Assembly: GCA_003281365.1 (NCBI GenBank)
Contig: QCCF01000001.1
Location: 186,001-250,000 of the forward strand
Length of the DNA stretch: 64,000 bases
Reading direction: 5' to 3'
From: Prochlorococcus sp. AG-347-K18
GTDB taxonomy: Bacteria > Cyanobacteriota > Cyanobacteriia > PCC-6307 > Cyanobiaceae
Made by a program: the position numbers and the translations under genes. How positions within the stretch are numbered: position 1 is the first letter of the stretch; each line of letters starts with the position of its first letter. Below the pieces are notes generated by a model, which saw only the letters and a list, made by a program, of their open reading frames with translations, had not been told where the DNA came from and did no database searches. Below, one piece after another: positions 16,807 through 26,021 of this stretch.

Positions 16807-19563
16807 ATGAGAGAAACACTTACATCCAGTCCTGAACTATTTAGCGATATCAGTTGGAATCTTCTTTTATCAGGGGAAGAAACAGCAAAAAAATGGGATC
16901 ATAGCGAATTTAATATTGAACACATAATTCATACATTGTTCTCATCAAGTGAATTCTTTACTTTCATTGAAAAATTATCAATCGATCAAGATACAGTTTT
17001 AGACATAACAGAAGATTTTTTAGAAGAGACACCAACAAATGAGTCAGATATTTTTACTATCGGAGAAGATTTAGAAATTTTATTAGATAATGCGAATCAG
17101 ATTAAAATCCAATGGGGATCGAGATTCATAGAAATCCCTCATTTACTAATTGCTCTTGGAAGAGATTTAAGAATTGGAAATTATGTTTTTGAAGAAGGAA
17201 ACCTTTCTATGGAAAAATTAGAAGAAGAACTAAAGTTTTTCCCAAATATTAATCAATCAAGAGATTCTTTTAATTATGAGAACGTACATGAATTAAATAA
17301 TAAATCTAATTTTGAATCAAATAAAGAGACTTTAGTTAAAGAAGAAAAATTTAAAGAAGCTATTGTTCCATTACCCAAAAATAAACTTCAAATTGAAACC
17401 AAAAAACAAGTTGGGAAAGATGAAAATTCTCTTTCAATTTATGGAAAAGATTTAACAGAATCAGCTAAAAAAGGGTTACTGGATCCCGTTTTAGGGAGAG
17501 AAAATGAGATCAATAATTTAATGAGGGTACTATGCAGAAGAAACAAAAATAATCCTATACTTATCGGCAATCCTGGGGTTGGTAAAACCTCAATTGCAAA
17601 ATTACTTGCGCAATTAATTGTAGACAAAAAAGTTCCTGATTCTTTAAAAGACTTTAAAATTATTTCGCTTGACTTAGGTGCTTTAGTTTCTGGGACAAAA
17701 TTTAGAGGCCAACTAGAAGAAAGGCTAAGCTTAATAATACAGGAGCTAAACAATCCAAGCCAAGGAATGATTCTATTTATTGATGAAATTCATTCAATAT
17801 TAAGTTCTGACAGATCTTCTACAGACATTAGCAATATCTTAAAACCTTTACTGGCTGAAGGAGAACTTAGATGTATAGGTACAACAACACCTGAGAAATT
17901 TCGTGAAACTATCGAAAAAGATCAGGCATTAAATAATTGCTTCCAAAAGATAGCTGTAAATGAACCTTCAGTAGAATTAAGCTCAAAAATACTGCAAGGT
18001 ATCAAAAAGAAATATGAATCACATCATGGTATAAAAATTTCTGAAGAAGCTGTAAACTTTTCAGCAAAATTGGCCGACAGATACATCAGCGATAAATGTC
18101 TTCCTGATAAGGCAATAGATTTAATTGATGAAGCAGCTGCAGAGTTAAAAATCGAATCTAATAAAAAGCCTCAAATAATTCTCCAACAAGAAAACAAACT
18201 TCTTACTATTAATGAAAAACTGAATAATTTAAAAGGAGAAGATATCGAAGCTCAAGAAAAACTGTTGAATATGAGGCAACAATCAGAGGCAAAATTGAAC
18301 GTTCTTTTGGACAATTGGAAAAATTTGCGTGAAGAAATGGAGCAATTATCTATCTTAATGAAAGAAGAAGATAAGCTAACCAAACAAATTAAAGACAAAT
18401 CAAATCGCGAAATTGAAAATGATTTGGATTATTTAGAAAAGCTTAAAGAAGAGTTAAATGAAATAGAGAACAAAATACAAAAAGTTGAACAGAACTTTAA
18501 TAAAATAAGGAAAAATAGAAATTTCCCTTTTAAATATCAAGTTGAACCTGATGATATTGCTGATGTTGTCTCAAAAATTACAGGTATTCCAATTTCTAAG
18601 GTAGTTTCAAATGAACGTAAGAAATTAGTCAATCTAGAAACCGAACTAGGTGAGAAAGTTATTGGACAAGAAAGAGCTATAGGAGCTGTATCTGCTGCAA
18701 TTAGAAGAGCTCGCGTTGGTATGAAAAGTCCTAAAAGACCTATCGGATCTTTTTTATTTATGGGTCCTACAGGTGTTGGCAAAACAGAATTAGCAAAATC
18801 TCTTGCAACAGCTTTATTTGATGAAGAAGACGCACTTTTAAGATTAGACATGAGTGAATATATGGAGAAAAATGCCGTAGCAAGACTTTTGGGAGCTCCT
18901 CCAGGTTATGTTGGTTATGAAGAGGGAGGTCAATTAACTGAAGCTGTAAGACGTAAACCCTACTCAGTAATACTCCTTGATGAGATAGAAAAAGCACATT
19001 CAGAAGTTTTTAATATTCTTTTACAAGTCTTAGATGAAGGAAGATTAACAGACTCTCAAGGAAGGACCGTAGACTTCAAAAATACCGTAATCATAATGAC
19101 AAGCAACTTAGCTGGTAAATCTATACTGGAGTATTCACAAAAGATATCTAAAAATGAGGGAGAATTACAAAAAGATCAAAAAACTCTTGGAAATTCAATA
19201 AGTAATGCATTATCCTCAATTTTTAGACCGGAATTTTTAAATAGGATTGATGAAATAGTAAAATTTGATCCATTATCTATTAATGAACTTCAAAGAATAA
19301 TTATTTTGCAAACCGAGGATTTAAAAAAACTACTTCTTGAACAGAAAATAAATATCGCTATAGACAAAAAAGTTATAAACAAAATTGCAAATGATGCTTA
19401 CGAACCTGAATATGGTGCTAGGTCACTTAGTAGGGAACTTAGAAGACAGATTGAAAATCCCTTAGCTGCAAAACTATTAGAGGAAAACTTTAAAAACAAA
19501 AAAAATATAACAATTAAACTTAACCCAGCTAAAAAGGATGAGATTGTTTTCAGACCTAGCTGA
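16807..19563 (+). CDS. ClpB-type AAA+ disaggregase with divergent N-terminal domain
   Basis: A 918-residue Hsp100. The first AAA+ module has Walker A GNPGVGKT (254-261) and Walker B LFIDEIHS. The second has GPTGVGKTE near residue 657 and ILLDEIEKAH. Between them, at about 455-580, is a long charged coiled coil, the M-domain that marks ClpB rather than ClpC or ClpA. ClpB works with DnaK to dissolve aggregates. The first 150 residues only loosely resemble the Clp N-domain, and a polar linker of about 55 residues follows (150-205). Marine picocyanobacteria carry more than one ClpB; this fits a second, divergent copy. The 262-base A/T-rich gap upstream probably holds its promoter. Confidence 0.9.
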   Translation: MRETLTSSPELFSDISWNLLLSGEETAKKWDHSEFNIEHIIHTLFSSSEFFTFIEKLSIDQDTVLDITEDFLEETPTNESDIFTIGEDLEILLDNANQIKIQWGSRFIEIPHLLIALGRDLRIGNYVFEEGNLSMEKLEEELKFFPNINQSRDSFNYENVHELNNKSNFESNKETLVKEEKFKEAIVPLPKNKLQIETKKQVGKDENSLSIYGKDLTESAKKGLLDPVLGRENEINNLMRVLCRRNKNNPILIGNPGVGKTSIAKLLAQLIVDKKVPDSLKDFKIISLDLGALVSGTKFRGQLEERLSLIIQELNNPSQGMILFIDEIHSILSSDRSSTDISNILKPLLAEGELRCIGTTTPEKFRETIEKDQALNNCFQKIAVNEPSVELSSKILQGIKKKYESHHGIKISEEAVNFSAKLADRYISDKCLPDKAIDLIDEAAAELKIESNKKPQIILQQENKLLTINEKLNNLKGEDIEAQEKLLNMRQQSEAKLNVLLDNWKNLREEMEQLSILMKEEDKLTKQIKDKSNREIENDLDYLEKLKEELNEIENKIQKVEQNFNKIRKNRNFPFKYQVEPDDIADVVSKITGIPISKVVSNERKKLVNLETELGEKVIGQERAIGAVSAAIRRARVGMKSPKRPIGSFLFMGPTGVGKTELAKSLATALFDEEDALLRLDMSEYMEKNAVARLLGAPPGYVGYEEGGQLTEAVRRKPYSVILLDEIEKAHSEVFNILLQVLDEGRLTDSQGRTVDFKNTVIIMTSNLAGKSILEYSQKISKNEGELQKDQKTLGNSISNALSSIFRPEFLNRIDEIVKFDPLSINELQRIIILQTEDLKKLLLEQKINIAIDKKVINKIANDAYEPEYGARSLSRELRRQIENPLAAKLLEENFKNKKNITIKLNPAKKDEIVFRPS

Positions 19564-19622
19564 GGTGTAAATCAATGAGTTAAAATGAAATGAAATTGTA
19601 AAGCTTAATCCAAAAAAATATT

Positions 19623-19865
19623 GTGACAAGTCCTACTACTAATCAAGAACCTCTTAAAAAGGATTCACCTAATATTGAAGAACCTAAAAAAAAGAATAAT
19701 TTTTTAAGTTCTACCTACGATGAACTTAAACTTGTAGTATGGCCAAACAAACAACAACTTTTTAGCGAATCGATAGCGGTTATAATTATGGTATCCTTTT
19801 CTGCTGCAGCAATAGCATCTGTTAGCAGATTCTACGGATGGGCAGCCTCGCAAATTTTTGGCTGA
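19623..19865 (+). CDS. secE: Preprotein translocase subunit SecE
   Basis: The small membrane subunit of the SecYEG translocon. This is the 80-residue single-helix form found in cyanobacteria. The amphipathic segment STYDELKLVVWPNKQQLFSES is diagnostic, followed by the membrane helix IAVIIMVSFSAAAIASVSRFYG. The N-terminal 35 residues are polar and poorly conserved. Translation starts at GTG (19623). It heads the secE-nusG-ribosomal protein cluster, a very old gene order, and nusG begins 53 bases later. Confidence 0.95.
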   Translation: MTSPTTNQEPLKKDSPNIEEPKKKNNFLSSTYDELKLVVWPNKQQLFSESIAVIIMVSFSAAAIASVSRFYGWAASQIFG

Positions 19866-19918
19866 ATAACCCCTTAATATCAATTTTTTAGAGATCTTAA
19901 TTAAACTTCCAGAAAAAA

Positions 19919-20527
19919 ATGAGTAATGAATTGACAACAAACCTTCCTTCAAAAGCAAATACTAGCATCGCAAGATGGTATGCAGTTCAAGTTGCATCAA
20001 GCTGCGAAAAAAAAGTAAAAGCAACTCTTGAGCAGAGATCCGTAACTTTAGGAGTTAATAATCGAATCATTGAAATTGAAATTCCCCAAACTCCTGGAAT
20101 TAAATTAAAAAAAGATGGAAGTAGACAAACCACAGAAGAAAAGGTTTTCCCAGGGTATGTTCTGGTAAGAATGATTTTGGATGAAGATACAATGATGGCT
20201 GTAAAGAGCACTCCAAATGTAATTAACTTTGTTGGAGCTGAAGACGGTAGAGGTAGCGGAAGATCAAGAGGTCATATAAAACCCCGTCCATTATCAAGAC
20301 AAGAAGTTAATAGAATCTTTAAGCGCGCATCAGAGAAAAAAGCTGTCATCAAATTAGATATTGAAGAAAAAGATAGAATCATAGTAACTAGTGGTCCATT
20401 CAAAGATTTTCAGGGAGAAGTTATAGAAGTTTCTGGTGAAAGAAATAAATTAAAAGCATTACTTTCAATATTTGGGCGCGAGACTCCTGTAGAATTAGAA
20501 TTCTCCCAAATCAATAAACAAAATTAA
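19919..20527 (+). CDS. nusG: Transcription termination/antitermination factor NusG
   Basis: NusG binds RNA polymerase and couples it to Rho or the ribosome. The 202-residue protein has the NGN domain (ARWYAVQVASSCEKKVKATLE, then FPGYVLVRMILDED and TPNVINFVG) and a C-terminal KOW domain (GPFKDFQGEVIEVSGERNK, then LSIFGRETPVELEFSQI). It lies between secE and rplK in the conserved order. A polar insert (EIPQTPGIKLKKDG region) between the first strand and helix is typical of cyanobacteria. Confidence 0.97.
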   Translation: MSNELTTNLPSKANTSIARWYAVQVASSCEKKVKATLEQRSVTLGVNNRIIEIEIPQTPGIKLKKDGSRQTTEEKVFPGYVLVRMILDEDTMMAVKSTPNVINFVGAEDGRGSGRSRGHIKPRPLSRQEVNRIFKRASEKKAVIKLDIEEKDRIIVTSGPFKDFQGEVIEVSGERNKLKALLSIFGRETPVELEFSQINKQN

Positions 20528-20594
20528 TTTCTAATTGTTCTTGTTTATCGAGTAAACTTATGATTTTCTACCCCAGCTTAAATTCTCTAATCTA

Positions 20595-21020
20595 ATGGCA
20601 AAAAAAATTGTTGCAGTTATTAAGCTTGCTCTACAAGCAGGCAAAGCAAATCCTGCTCCACCTGTAGGCCCAGCTTTAGGACAACATGGTGTCAATATCA
20701 TGGCATTTTGTAAAGAATACAATGCAAAGACACAAGACAAAACTGGTTTTATAATTCCAGTTGAGATTTCTGTTTTTGAAGATAGAAGTTTCACTTTTAT
20801 TACAAAAACACCACCTGCTTCAGTCTTGATAACAAAGGCTGCGGGAATAGAGAAAGGATCAGGTGAATCTGCAAAAGGCTCAGTTGGGAATATAAGTAAA
20901 GCTCAATTAGAAGAAATAGCCAAAACTAAGCTTCCTGATCTAAACTGTTCTAGTGTTGAATCAGCAATGAAAGTAATCGAGGGGACTGCTCGTAATATGG
21001 GCGTCTCTATTACTGATTGA
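20595..21020 (+). CDS. rplK: 50S ribosomal protein L11
   Basis: L11 binds the GTPase-associated region of 23S rRNA. The 141-residue protein has the Pro-rich N-domain motif [19 protein letters not shown] and the rRNA-binding C-domain ending [12 protein letters not shown]. It matches the family in length. Its position between nusG and rplA is the conserved order. Confidence 0.98.
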   Translation: MAKKIVAVIKLALQAGKANPAPPVGPALGQHGVNIMAFCKEYNAKTQDKTGFIIPVEISVFEDRSFTFITKTPPASVLITKAAGIEKGSGESAKGSVGNISKAQLEEIAKTKLPDLNCSSVESAMKVIEGTARNMGVSITD

Positions 21021-21086
21021 GTTCAATAGAAAATTACCCACTATTTAGGGGAGGTTTATTAATAACCGTTTGCACCCAAAATTACT

Positions 21087-21794
21087 ATGAAAAAACTATC
21101 AAAAAGAATGGCGACTTTATCAGCAAAGATAGAAGATCGCATTTATGCTCCTCTTGAAGCTCTTAATATTATCAAGGACAATGCCAACGCTAAATTTGAT
21201 GAAACTATTGAAGCACATATACGTTTAGGTATTGATCCAAAATATACTGATCAACAATTGAGAACCACAGTTGCTTTACCACATGGTACTGGCCAAAGCA
21301 TCAAAATTGCAGTAATCACAAGTGGCGAGAATGTTTCTAAAGCTAAGTCTGCAGGTGCTGATCTATTTGGAGAAGAAGATCTTGTGGAAAGTATAAGCAA
21401 AGGAAATATGGAATTTGATCTACTTATTGCAACCCCTGATATGATGCCGAAGGTTGCTAAATTGGGACGAGTTTTAGGGCCAAGAGGTTTAATGCCCAAT
21501 CCTAAAGCAGGTACAGTGACAAGTGATATTTCTAATGCAATAAAAGAATTCAAAGCCGGTAAGCTTGAATTTCGAGCAGATAAAGCAGGTATTGTTCATG
21601 TCCGCTTTGGAAAAGCAAGTTTTACAAAAGAGGCGCTATTTGAAAACTTAAAGACCTTACAAGAATCAATTGATAAAAACAAACCAAGTGGAGCCAAAGG
21701 AAAGTATTGGAAAAGTTTTTATATAACTTCCACTATGGGTCCTTCAATTCAAGTGGACATAAATGCAGTACAAGATTACCAACCTGAAGGTTAA
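21087..21794 (+). CDS. rplA: 50S ribosomal protein L1
   Basis: L1 forms the mobile L1 stalk and in many bacteria represses its own operon. The 235-residue protein shows [20 protein letters not shown] near the N-terminus, the signature [14 protein letters not shown], and [20 protein letters not shown]. The 66-base gap before it contains GGGGAGG about 30 bases upstream of the start, too far for a standard ribosome site, and a short GGTT/AACC inverted repeat. Confidence 0.98.
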   Translation: MKKLSKRMATLSAKIEDRIYAPLEALNIIKDNANAKFDETIEAHIRLGIDPKYTDQQLRTTVALPHGTGQSIKIAVITSGENVSKAKSAGADLFGEEDLVESISKGNMEFDLLIATPDMMPKVAKLGRVLGPRGLMPNPKAGTVTSDISNAIKEFKAGKLEFRADKAGIVHVRFGKASFTKEALFENLKTLQESIDKNKPSGAKGKYWKSFYITSTMGPSIQVDINAVQDYQPEG

Positions 21795-21804
21795 CTCTTT
21801 GTAG

Positions 21805-21810
21805 TATAAT
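21805..21810 (+). promoter_or_regulatory. Putative -10 box for the rplJL transcript
   Basis: A consensus TATAAT lies 10 bases after the rplA stop, with no good -35 in register. It would place a transcription start near 21817, exactly at the beginning of the structured L10 leader. It is a candidate only. Confidence 0.4.
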
Positions 21811-21816
21811 TTAAAG

Positions 21817-21985
21817 TGCAATAATACGGCCAAAGAAAGTAGGTTAATTTAGTTCTTCTAAATTTTTAAATCCTACCGAGGACTCGTCTTAATTATTTCT
21901 TTTTTGGATCTAATAAAAGCGGCCTCTTTTAAAAGGACTTTGCCGCATTTCCTGCTCTCCCTAAATCACGATCCAAAAAACAACA
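21817..21985 (+). ncRNA. L10 leader (ribosomal protein autoregulatory mRNA structure)
   Basis: The 190-base gap before rplJ has the features of the L10 leader, which binds L10(L12)4 and adjusts rplJL expression. GTAGG (about 21839-21843) can pair with CCTAC in the conserved CCTACCGAGGACTCGTC block. Downstream, GCGGC (21919-21923) pairs with GCCGC (21942-21946). These are enclosed by a perfect 11-base inverted repeat, TTTTTTGGATC (21900-21910) against GATCCAAAAAA (21970-21980), which ends six bases before the rplJ ATG. The outer stem would bury the initiation region. Leader identity is from sequence and position; the control mechanism is inferred. Confidence 0.75.
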
Positions 21986-22513
21986 ATGGGCCGAACACTA
22001 GAGAATAAGCAACAAATCGTTACTGAGATTAAATCTCTATTAAACGACACGGAAATGGCTGTAGTTCTTGACTATAAAGGTTTAACTATCAAAGAGATGT
22101 CAGATTTGCGATCTAGATTGCAAACAACTAACGGCATCTGCAAAGTTACTAAAAATTCATTAATGCGTAAAGCTATTAATGGAGATAGTAATTGGAATGA
22201 TCTCGAATCTTTACTGACCGGAACAAATGCTTTTGTCTTAATTAAAGAAGATGTTGGTGGTGCTGTAAAAGCGATCCAATCTTTTCAAAAAGACACTAAA
22301 AAATCCGAAACCAAAGGAGCTTTATTTGAAGGCAGACTTCTTAGCGATTCTGAAATAAAAGAAATTGCAAGTCTTCCATCTAAAGAAGTATTGATGGCAA
22401 AAATTGCTGGCGCTCTTAATGGCGTAGCAACAAAAATTGCGATCTCTATCAATGAAGTGCCTTCTGGACTTGCTAGATCACTTAAACAACATTCTGAAAA
22501 ATCAGAATCTTAA
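21986..22513 (+). CDS. rplJ: 50S ribosomal protein L10
   Basis: L10 is the base of the ribosomal stalk that carries L7/L12 dimers. The 175-residue protein starts [19 protein letters not shown], has the rRNA-binding region [16 protein letters not shown] and [11 protein letters not shown], and ends with the helical L12-docking tail around [14 protein letters not shown]. It is preceded by its leader and followed by rplL after 28 bases. Confidence 0.98.
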   Translation: MGRTLENKQQIVTEIKSLLNDTEMAVVLDYKGLTIKEMSDLRSRLQTTNGICKVTKNSLMRKAINGDSNWNDLESLLTGTNAFVLIKEDVGGAVKAIQSFQKDTKKSETKGALFEGRLLSDSEIKEIASLPSKEVLMAKIAGALNGVATKIAISINEVPSGLARSLKQHSEKSES

Positions 22514-22541
22514 ATGCAAACCCTAATTAACTTTTAAGAAA

Positions 22542-22937
22542 ATGTCCGCAAAAACTGAAGAAATTCTTGAATCATTAAAATCTCTCTCTCTTTTAGAAGC
22601 ATCCGAGCTTGTAAAGCAAATTGAAGAGGCTTTTGGTGTATCTGCTGCAGCTTCTGCAGGTGTAGTAATGGCAGCTCCAGGAGCAGCTGGCGGTGACGCA
22701 GATGGTGGCGCTGCTGAAGAAAAAGCTGAATTTGATGTAGTTCTTGAAAGCTTTGATGCAGCTGCAAAAATCAAAGTCCTTAAGGTCGTAAGAAATGCAA
22801 CTGGTCTAGGTCTTGGAGATGCAAAAGCGCTTGTTGAATCTGCACCAAAAACAGTAAAAGAAGGAATTGCGAAAGCAGATGCTGAATCTTTAAAGAAAGA
22901 GATTGAAGAAGCTGGCGGTAAAGTTACACTTAAGTAA
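22542..22937 (+). CDS. rplL: 50S ribosomal protein L7/L12
   Basis: The stalk protein that recruits translation factors. The 131-residue protein has the N-terminal dimerisation helices ([21 protein letters not shown]), an Ala/Gly-rich hinge, and the C-terminal domain [20 protein letters not shown] with [12 protein letters not shown]. It is the last gene of the cluster and is followed by a stem-loop. Confidence 0.98.
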   Translation: MSAKTEEILESLKSLSLLEASELVKQIEEAFGVSAAASAGVVMAAPGAAGGDADGGAAEEKAEFDVVLESFDAAAKIKVLKVVRNATGLGLGDAKALVESAPKTVKEGIAKADAESLKKEIEEAGGKVTLK

Positions 22938-22951
22938 GAGAATATTTTTTC

Positions 22952-22976
22952 AAGCCGATATTAACCATATCGGCTT
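22952..22976 (+). terminator. Stem-loop after rplL without a T-tract
   Basis: A perfect 10-base inverted repeat, AAGCCGATAT (22952-22961) and ATATCGGCTT (22967-22976), with a 5-base loop. It follows the rplL stop by 14 bases and ends 8 bases before the RNase H start codon. A T-run lies before the stem but not after it, so it is not a textbook intrinsic terminator. It could protect the 3' end of the ribosomal-protein mRNA or attenuate transcription into rnhA. Confidence 0.55.
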
Positions 22977-22984
22977 CAAAAATT

Positions 22985-23704
22985 ATGAATAGTGATAGTA
23001 TCGCAATTGAAGCTGCAACTGATGGTGCATGCAGTGGTAATCCAGGGCCAGGTGGTTGGGGTGGATTAATAATTTTTGAAGATAAAAGTGAATTAGAAAT
23101 AGGTGGTTCTGAGCAAAATACTACTAATAATAGAATGGAACTTACTGCGGCCATTAAAACTCTTGAGAAATTAAAAAAATATAAATTAAAAGAAAACTTT
23201 AAATTAAAAACTGATAGTAAATACGTAATAGAAGGATATACAAACTGGATTATTAATTGGAAGAAAAATGGATGGAAAACAAGTTCAGGTAAATCAGTTC
23301 AAAATCTTGATCTATGGCAACAAATTGATCAATTAAGAATTGATGGCCTAATAATGGAATATGTTAAAGGGCATAGCGGGGATAAACAAAATGATAGGGT
23401 TGATAAAATTGCAACTAATTACAGCAAAGGTATATCTATAATAAGTAACTTAAAAAAAGCAGAATCCTCTGTTGATTTTTTTGAAAAAAATGCACCTGCA
23501 GAACTTCAAGAATTATTTTCAAGAAATGAATTAATTAAAAAATTTGCTGAAAAAAAGTACCTTTTAAGTTCACCTGAACTTGACACCTTATTAGGTGAAG
23601 AAAACCACTTTAAGATAAAACAATATTCACTTTTTGAATGGCGTAATTGGAGATTGATTCCTAAAGATAAAAAATATTGGATAATAGAAAAAAAAGAAGC
23701 CTAA
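22985..23704 (+). CDS. rnhA: Ribonuclease HI with C-terminal extension
   Basis: RNase HI cleaves the RNA strand of RNA-DNA hybrids. The catalytic set is complete: D13 ([18 protein letters not shown]), E52 ([10 protein letters not shown]), D77 ([10 protein letters not shown]) and D140 (DRVDKIA), with the loop His H130 ([11 protein letters not shown]). Bacterial RNase HI is about 155 aa; this protein is 239, with roughly 85 extra residues after the catalytic domain. The tail is helical, then aromatic and basic ([16 protein letters not shown]). It starts right after the rplL stem-loop, and pyrD follows by six bases. Confidence 0.93.
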   Translation: MNSDSIAIEAATDGACSGNPGPGGWGGLIIFEDKSELEIGGSEQNTTNNRMELTAAIKTLEKLKKYKLKENFKLKTDSKYVIEGYTNWIINWKKNGWKTSSGKSVQNLDLWQQIDQLRIDGLIMEYVKGHSGDKQNDRVDKIATNYSKGISIISNLKKAESSVDFFEKNAPAELQELFSRNELIKKFAEKKYLLSSPELDTLLGEENHFKIKQYSLFEWRNWRLIPKDKKYWIIEKKEA

Positions 23705-23710
23705 TTTTTT

Positions 23711-24880
23711 ATGAATGAACAGAAGGGGGGATTTAAAAATCTTTATAAAAACTTGATTACCCCTGTATTAAAAAAAGACTCTGGAATTGATGCAGAATAC
23801 TTAACAAATTTATCTCTTAGCCTCCTATCATTCAGTTCAAGAAAATATAATTGGCCTGTAGTTTCTTCTATCTTAAACAATCTAAATAAAGAATTTTCTG
23901 TAGTTGATAAAAGGTTAAGTCAGAACATATGTGGAATAAATTTTTGTAATCCAATTGGTTTAGCTGCGGGTTTTGACAAAAATGGAAATGCCGCAAATAT
24001 ATGGAAAGATTTTGGTTTTGGATTTGCTGAACTTGGTACCGTAACTAAATTTGCCCAGAATGGAAATCCCAAACCAAGGTTATTTAGATTAGCTGAAGAA
24101 GAGGCAGCATTAAATAGAATGGGTTTCAATAACAATGGTGCTGAAAATCTAGTAAAAAACCTTGTCGAACAAGGAATTGAATTTAAAAAAAATCGGAAGA
24201 ATATTTGTTTAGGGATAAATTTTGGTAAGTCTAAAATTACAGATTTATCTCAAGCAAAAGATGACTATTTAACTTCTCTAAAATTATTAATTCCATATTG
24301 TGATTATGCAGCAATAAACGTAAGTTCTCCAAATACTGAAGGACTAAGAAAGTTACAAGATCCAATTCTTCTAAAAGAACTTATTAAAGAAATTAAAAAC
24401 TTACCCAGTTGTCCACCATTATTTGTCAAAATTGCACCCGATCTCAGCTTTAAAGATATTGATGATATTTGTCAATTAATAATCGAGGAAAATATCGATG
24501 GAATAATTGCTACTAACACCAGCATAGATAGATTAGGTCTTGAAAATAGAAAGATCATTCAAACCGGATTATTACTTTCTGAAGAGAATGGAGGATTAAG
24601 TGGAAGGCCTCTACAAAAAAAAGCAAATCAAATAATAAAACATATTCATAATATTGATAAAAAGATTATTTTAATTGGCGTTGGTGGAATAGATAGTCCT
24701 GAGTCAGCATGGGAAAGAATTTGTTCTGGAGCATCATTGATTCAACTTTATACAGGATGGATATATAAGGGTCCACAATTAGTACCTGATATACTTCAAG
24801 GAATTATAAAGCAACTCAATATCCATAAATTATCAAATATAAAAGAGGCCATTGGATCAGATCTAAAATGGATTGAATAA
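23711..24880 (+). CDS. pyrD: Dihydroorotate dehydrogenase (quinone), class 2
   Basis: PyrD oxidises dihydroorotate to orotate in pyrimidine synthesis. Class 2 enzymes pass electrons to membrane quinone through an N-terminal helical domain, present here in residues 1-40. The core shows CGINFCNPIGLAAGFDKNG, FGFAELGTVT, ALNRMGFNNNGAE, NVSSPNTEGLRKLQ with the catalytic Ser, ATNTSIDR and LIGVGGIDSPESA. Length (389) is normal for the class. Confidence 0.96.
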   Translation: MNEQKGGFKNLYKNLITPVLKKDSGIDAEYLTNLSLSLLSFSSRKYNWPVVSSILNNLNKEFSVVDKRLSQNICGINFCNPIGLAAGFDKNGNAANIWKDFGFGFAELGTVTKFAQNGNPKPRLFRLAEEEAALNRMGFNNNGAENLVKNLVEQGIEFKKNRKNICLGINFGKSKITDLSQAKDDYLTSLKLLIPYCDYAAINVSSPNTEGLRKLQDPILLKELIKEIKNLPSCPPLFVKIAPDLSFKDIDDICQLIIEENIDGIIATNTSIDRLGLENRKIIQTGLLLSEENGGLSGRPLQKKANQIIKHIHNIDKKIILIGVGGIDSPESAWERICSGASLIQLYTGWIYKGPQLVPDILQGIIKQLNIHKLSNIKEAIGSDLKWIE

Positions 24881-24896
24881 AAAAAGAAAATGAATA

Positions 24897-26021
24897 ATGA
24901 ATAGACCGAAGCCTAATGATTACAAAATACTAACCATGCAATCATCAAATCTAAAGCATGGGGGAAACGTATATGCAAAAGCAAAGAAATTAAATTTATT
25001 ACCCTCTGAAATTATTGACGCAAGTGCCTCATTAGTACCCTTTGATCCTCCTCAGATACTCATAGATTCATTAAATGAGGAAATTAAGAATCTTGGATTT
25101 AGATATTACCCTGAGAGAAACTTAAGTGATTTGCGAGAAATAATTGGTAAATTTCATAGGATAAATCCAGACAATATATTACCTGGGAATGGAGCTTCTG
25201 AGCTAATAACTTGGGCTGGGTATGAAGCATCCAAATTTGGAATAAGTTGTATTCCCTCTCCAAGCTTTGTTGATTATGAAAGATCTTTAAATTGTTGGAA
25301 TAGCAATTTCATTCATTGCGAATTACCAAAAAGCTGGGACAATGTTTTTCCTCAATCATTTCCGCTTCATCCTAAAGGTGATGTTATTTGGATAACAAAT
25401 CCACATAACCCTACCGGCCAATTGTGGGGAAAGTATTCATTAGAGAAAATTATAAAAAAATATAAATTAGTAATTTGTGATGAGGCTTTCTTATCGATAA
25501 CACCTTATGGAGACAAAGAATCTTTAATACCATTAATTCAAAAATATGATAATTTATTAGTCTTGAGAAGCTTAACTAAAATCTTCAATATTCCAGGTCT
25601 TAGATTAGGTTACGTTGTTGGCTCGTCGAAAATACTCAAGAAATGGAAAATCAGTAGAGATCCTTGGCCTTTAAATTCTTTTGCTATCAAAGCCGGAATT
25701 GAATTGCTAAATAATAAAAAGTTCTTTGAAAAATGGACAATGCAGATTCACCGCTGGATAAATATTGAAAGAGAGAGAGTATTTAAAAAATTATCAAAAA
25801 TAGAAAACCTTAAAGTTCATAACTCTTCAACCAACTTTTTTTTAATAGAGAGTAAAACATCATTGTCACCAAATATAAAATACCTAGAAAATAAGGGTAT
25901 ATTGCTTAGAGAATGTAGTTCTTTTAAATTTCTTGACGACAAGTGGGCAAGAATAAGTTTGCAGAATAGGAAAAATAACACTGTTTTATGTAATGAAATT
26001 CAAAATTCCTTTAAAAAATAA
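24897..26021 (+). CDS. Class I/II aminotransferase, CobD-like (threonine-phosphate decarboxylase)
   Basis: A PLP enzyme of 374 residues closest to CobD/CobC, which makes the aminopropanol arm of cobalamin; histidinol-phosphate aminotransferase is the near relative. The CobD-like start is NLKHGGNVYAKAKKLNL, followed by IDASASLVPFDPP. PLP-binding regions are PGNGASELITW, ITNPHNPTGQ, ICDEAFLSI, and the Lys in LRSLTKIFNIPGLRLGYVVG. An in-frame ATG (MQSSNLKHGG) 14 residues in is an alternative start. The 3' end overlaps the convergent murG by 22 bases. Cobalamin synthesis fits a Prochlorococcus, which makes pseudo-B12. Confidence 0.82.
   Translation: MNRPKPNDYKILTMQSSNLKHGGNVYAKAKKLNLLPSEIIDASASLVPFDPPQILIDSLNEEIKNLGFRYYPERNLSDLREIIGKFHRINPDNILPGNGASELITWAGYEASKFGISCIPSPSFVDYERSLNCWNSNFIHCELPKSWDNVFPQSFPLHPKGDVIWITNPHNPTGQLWGKYSLEKIIKKYKLVICDEAFLSITPYGDKESLIPLIQKYDNLLVLRSLTKIFNIPGLRLGYVVGSSKILKKWKISRDPWPLNSFAIKAGIELLNNKKFFEKWTMQIHRWINIERERVFKKLSKIENLKVHNSSTNFFLIESKTSLSPNIKYLENKGILLRECSSFKFLDDKWARISLQNRKNNTVLCNEIQNSFKK

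Noticed and set aside
19704-19958. Minus-strand ORF across secE and nusG
   Set aside because: Antisense of two certain genes, no ribosome site and no recognisable protein.
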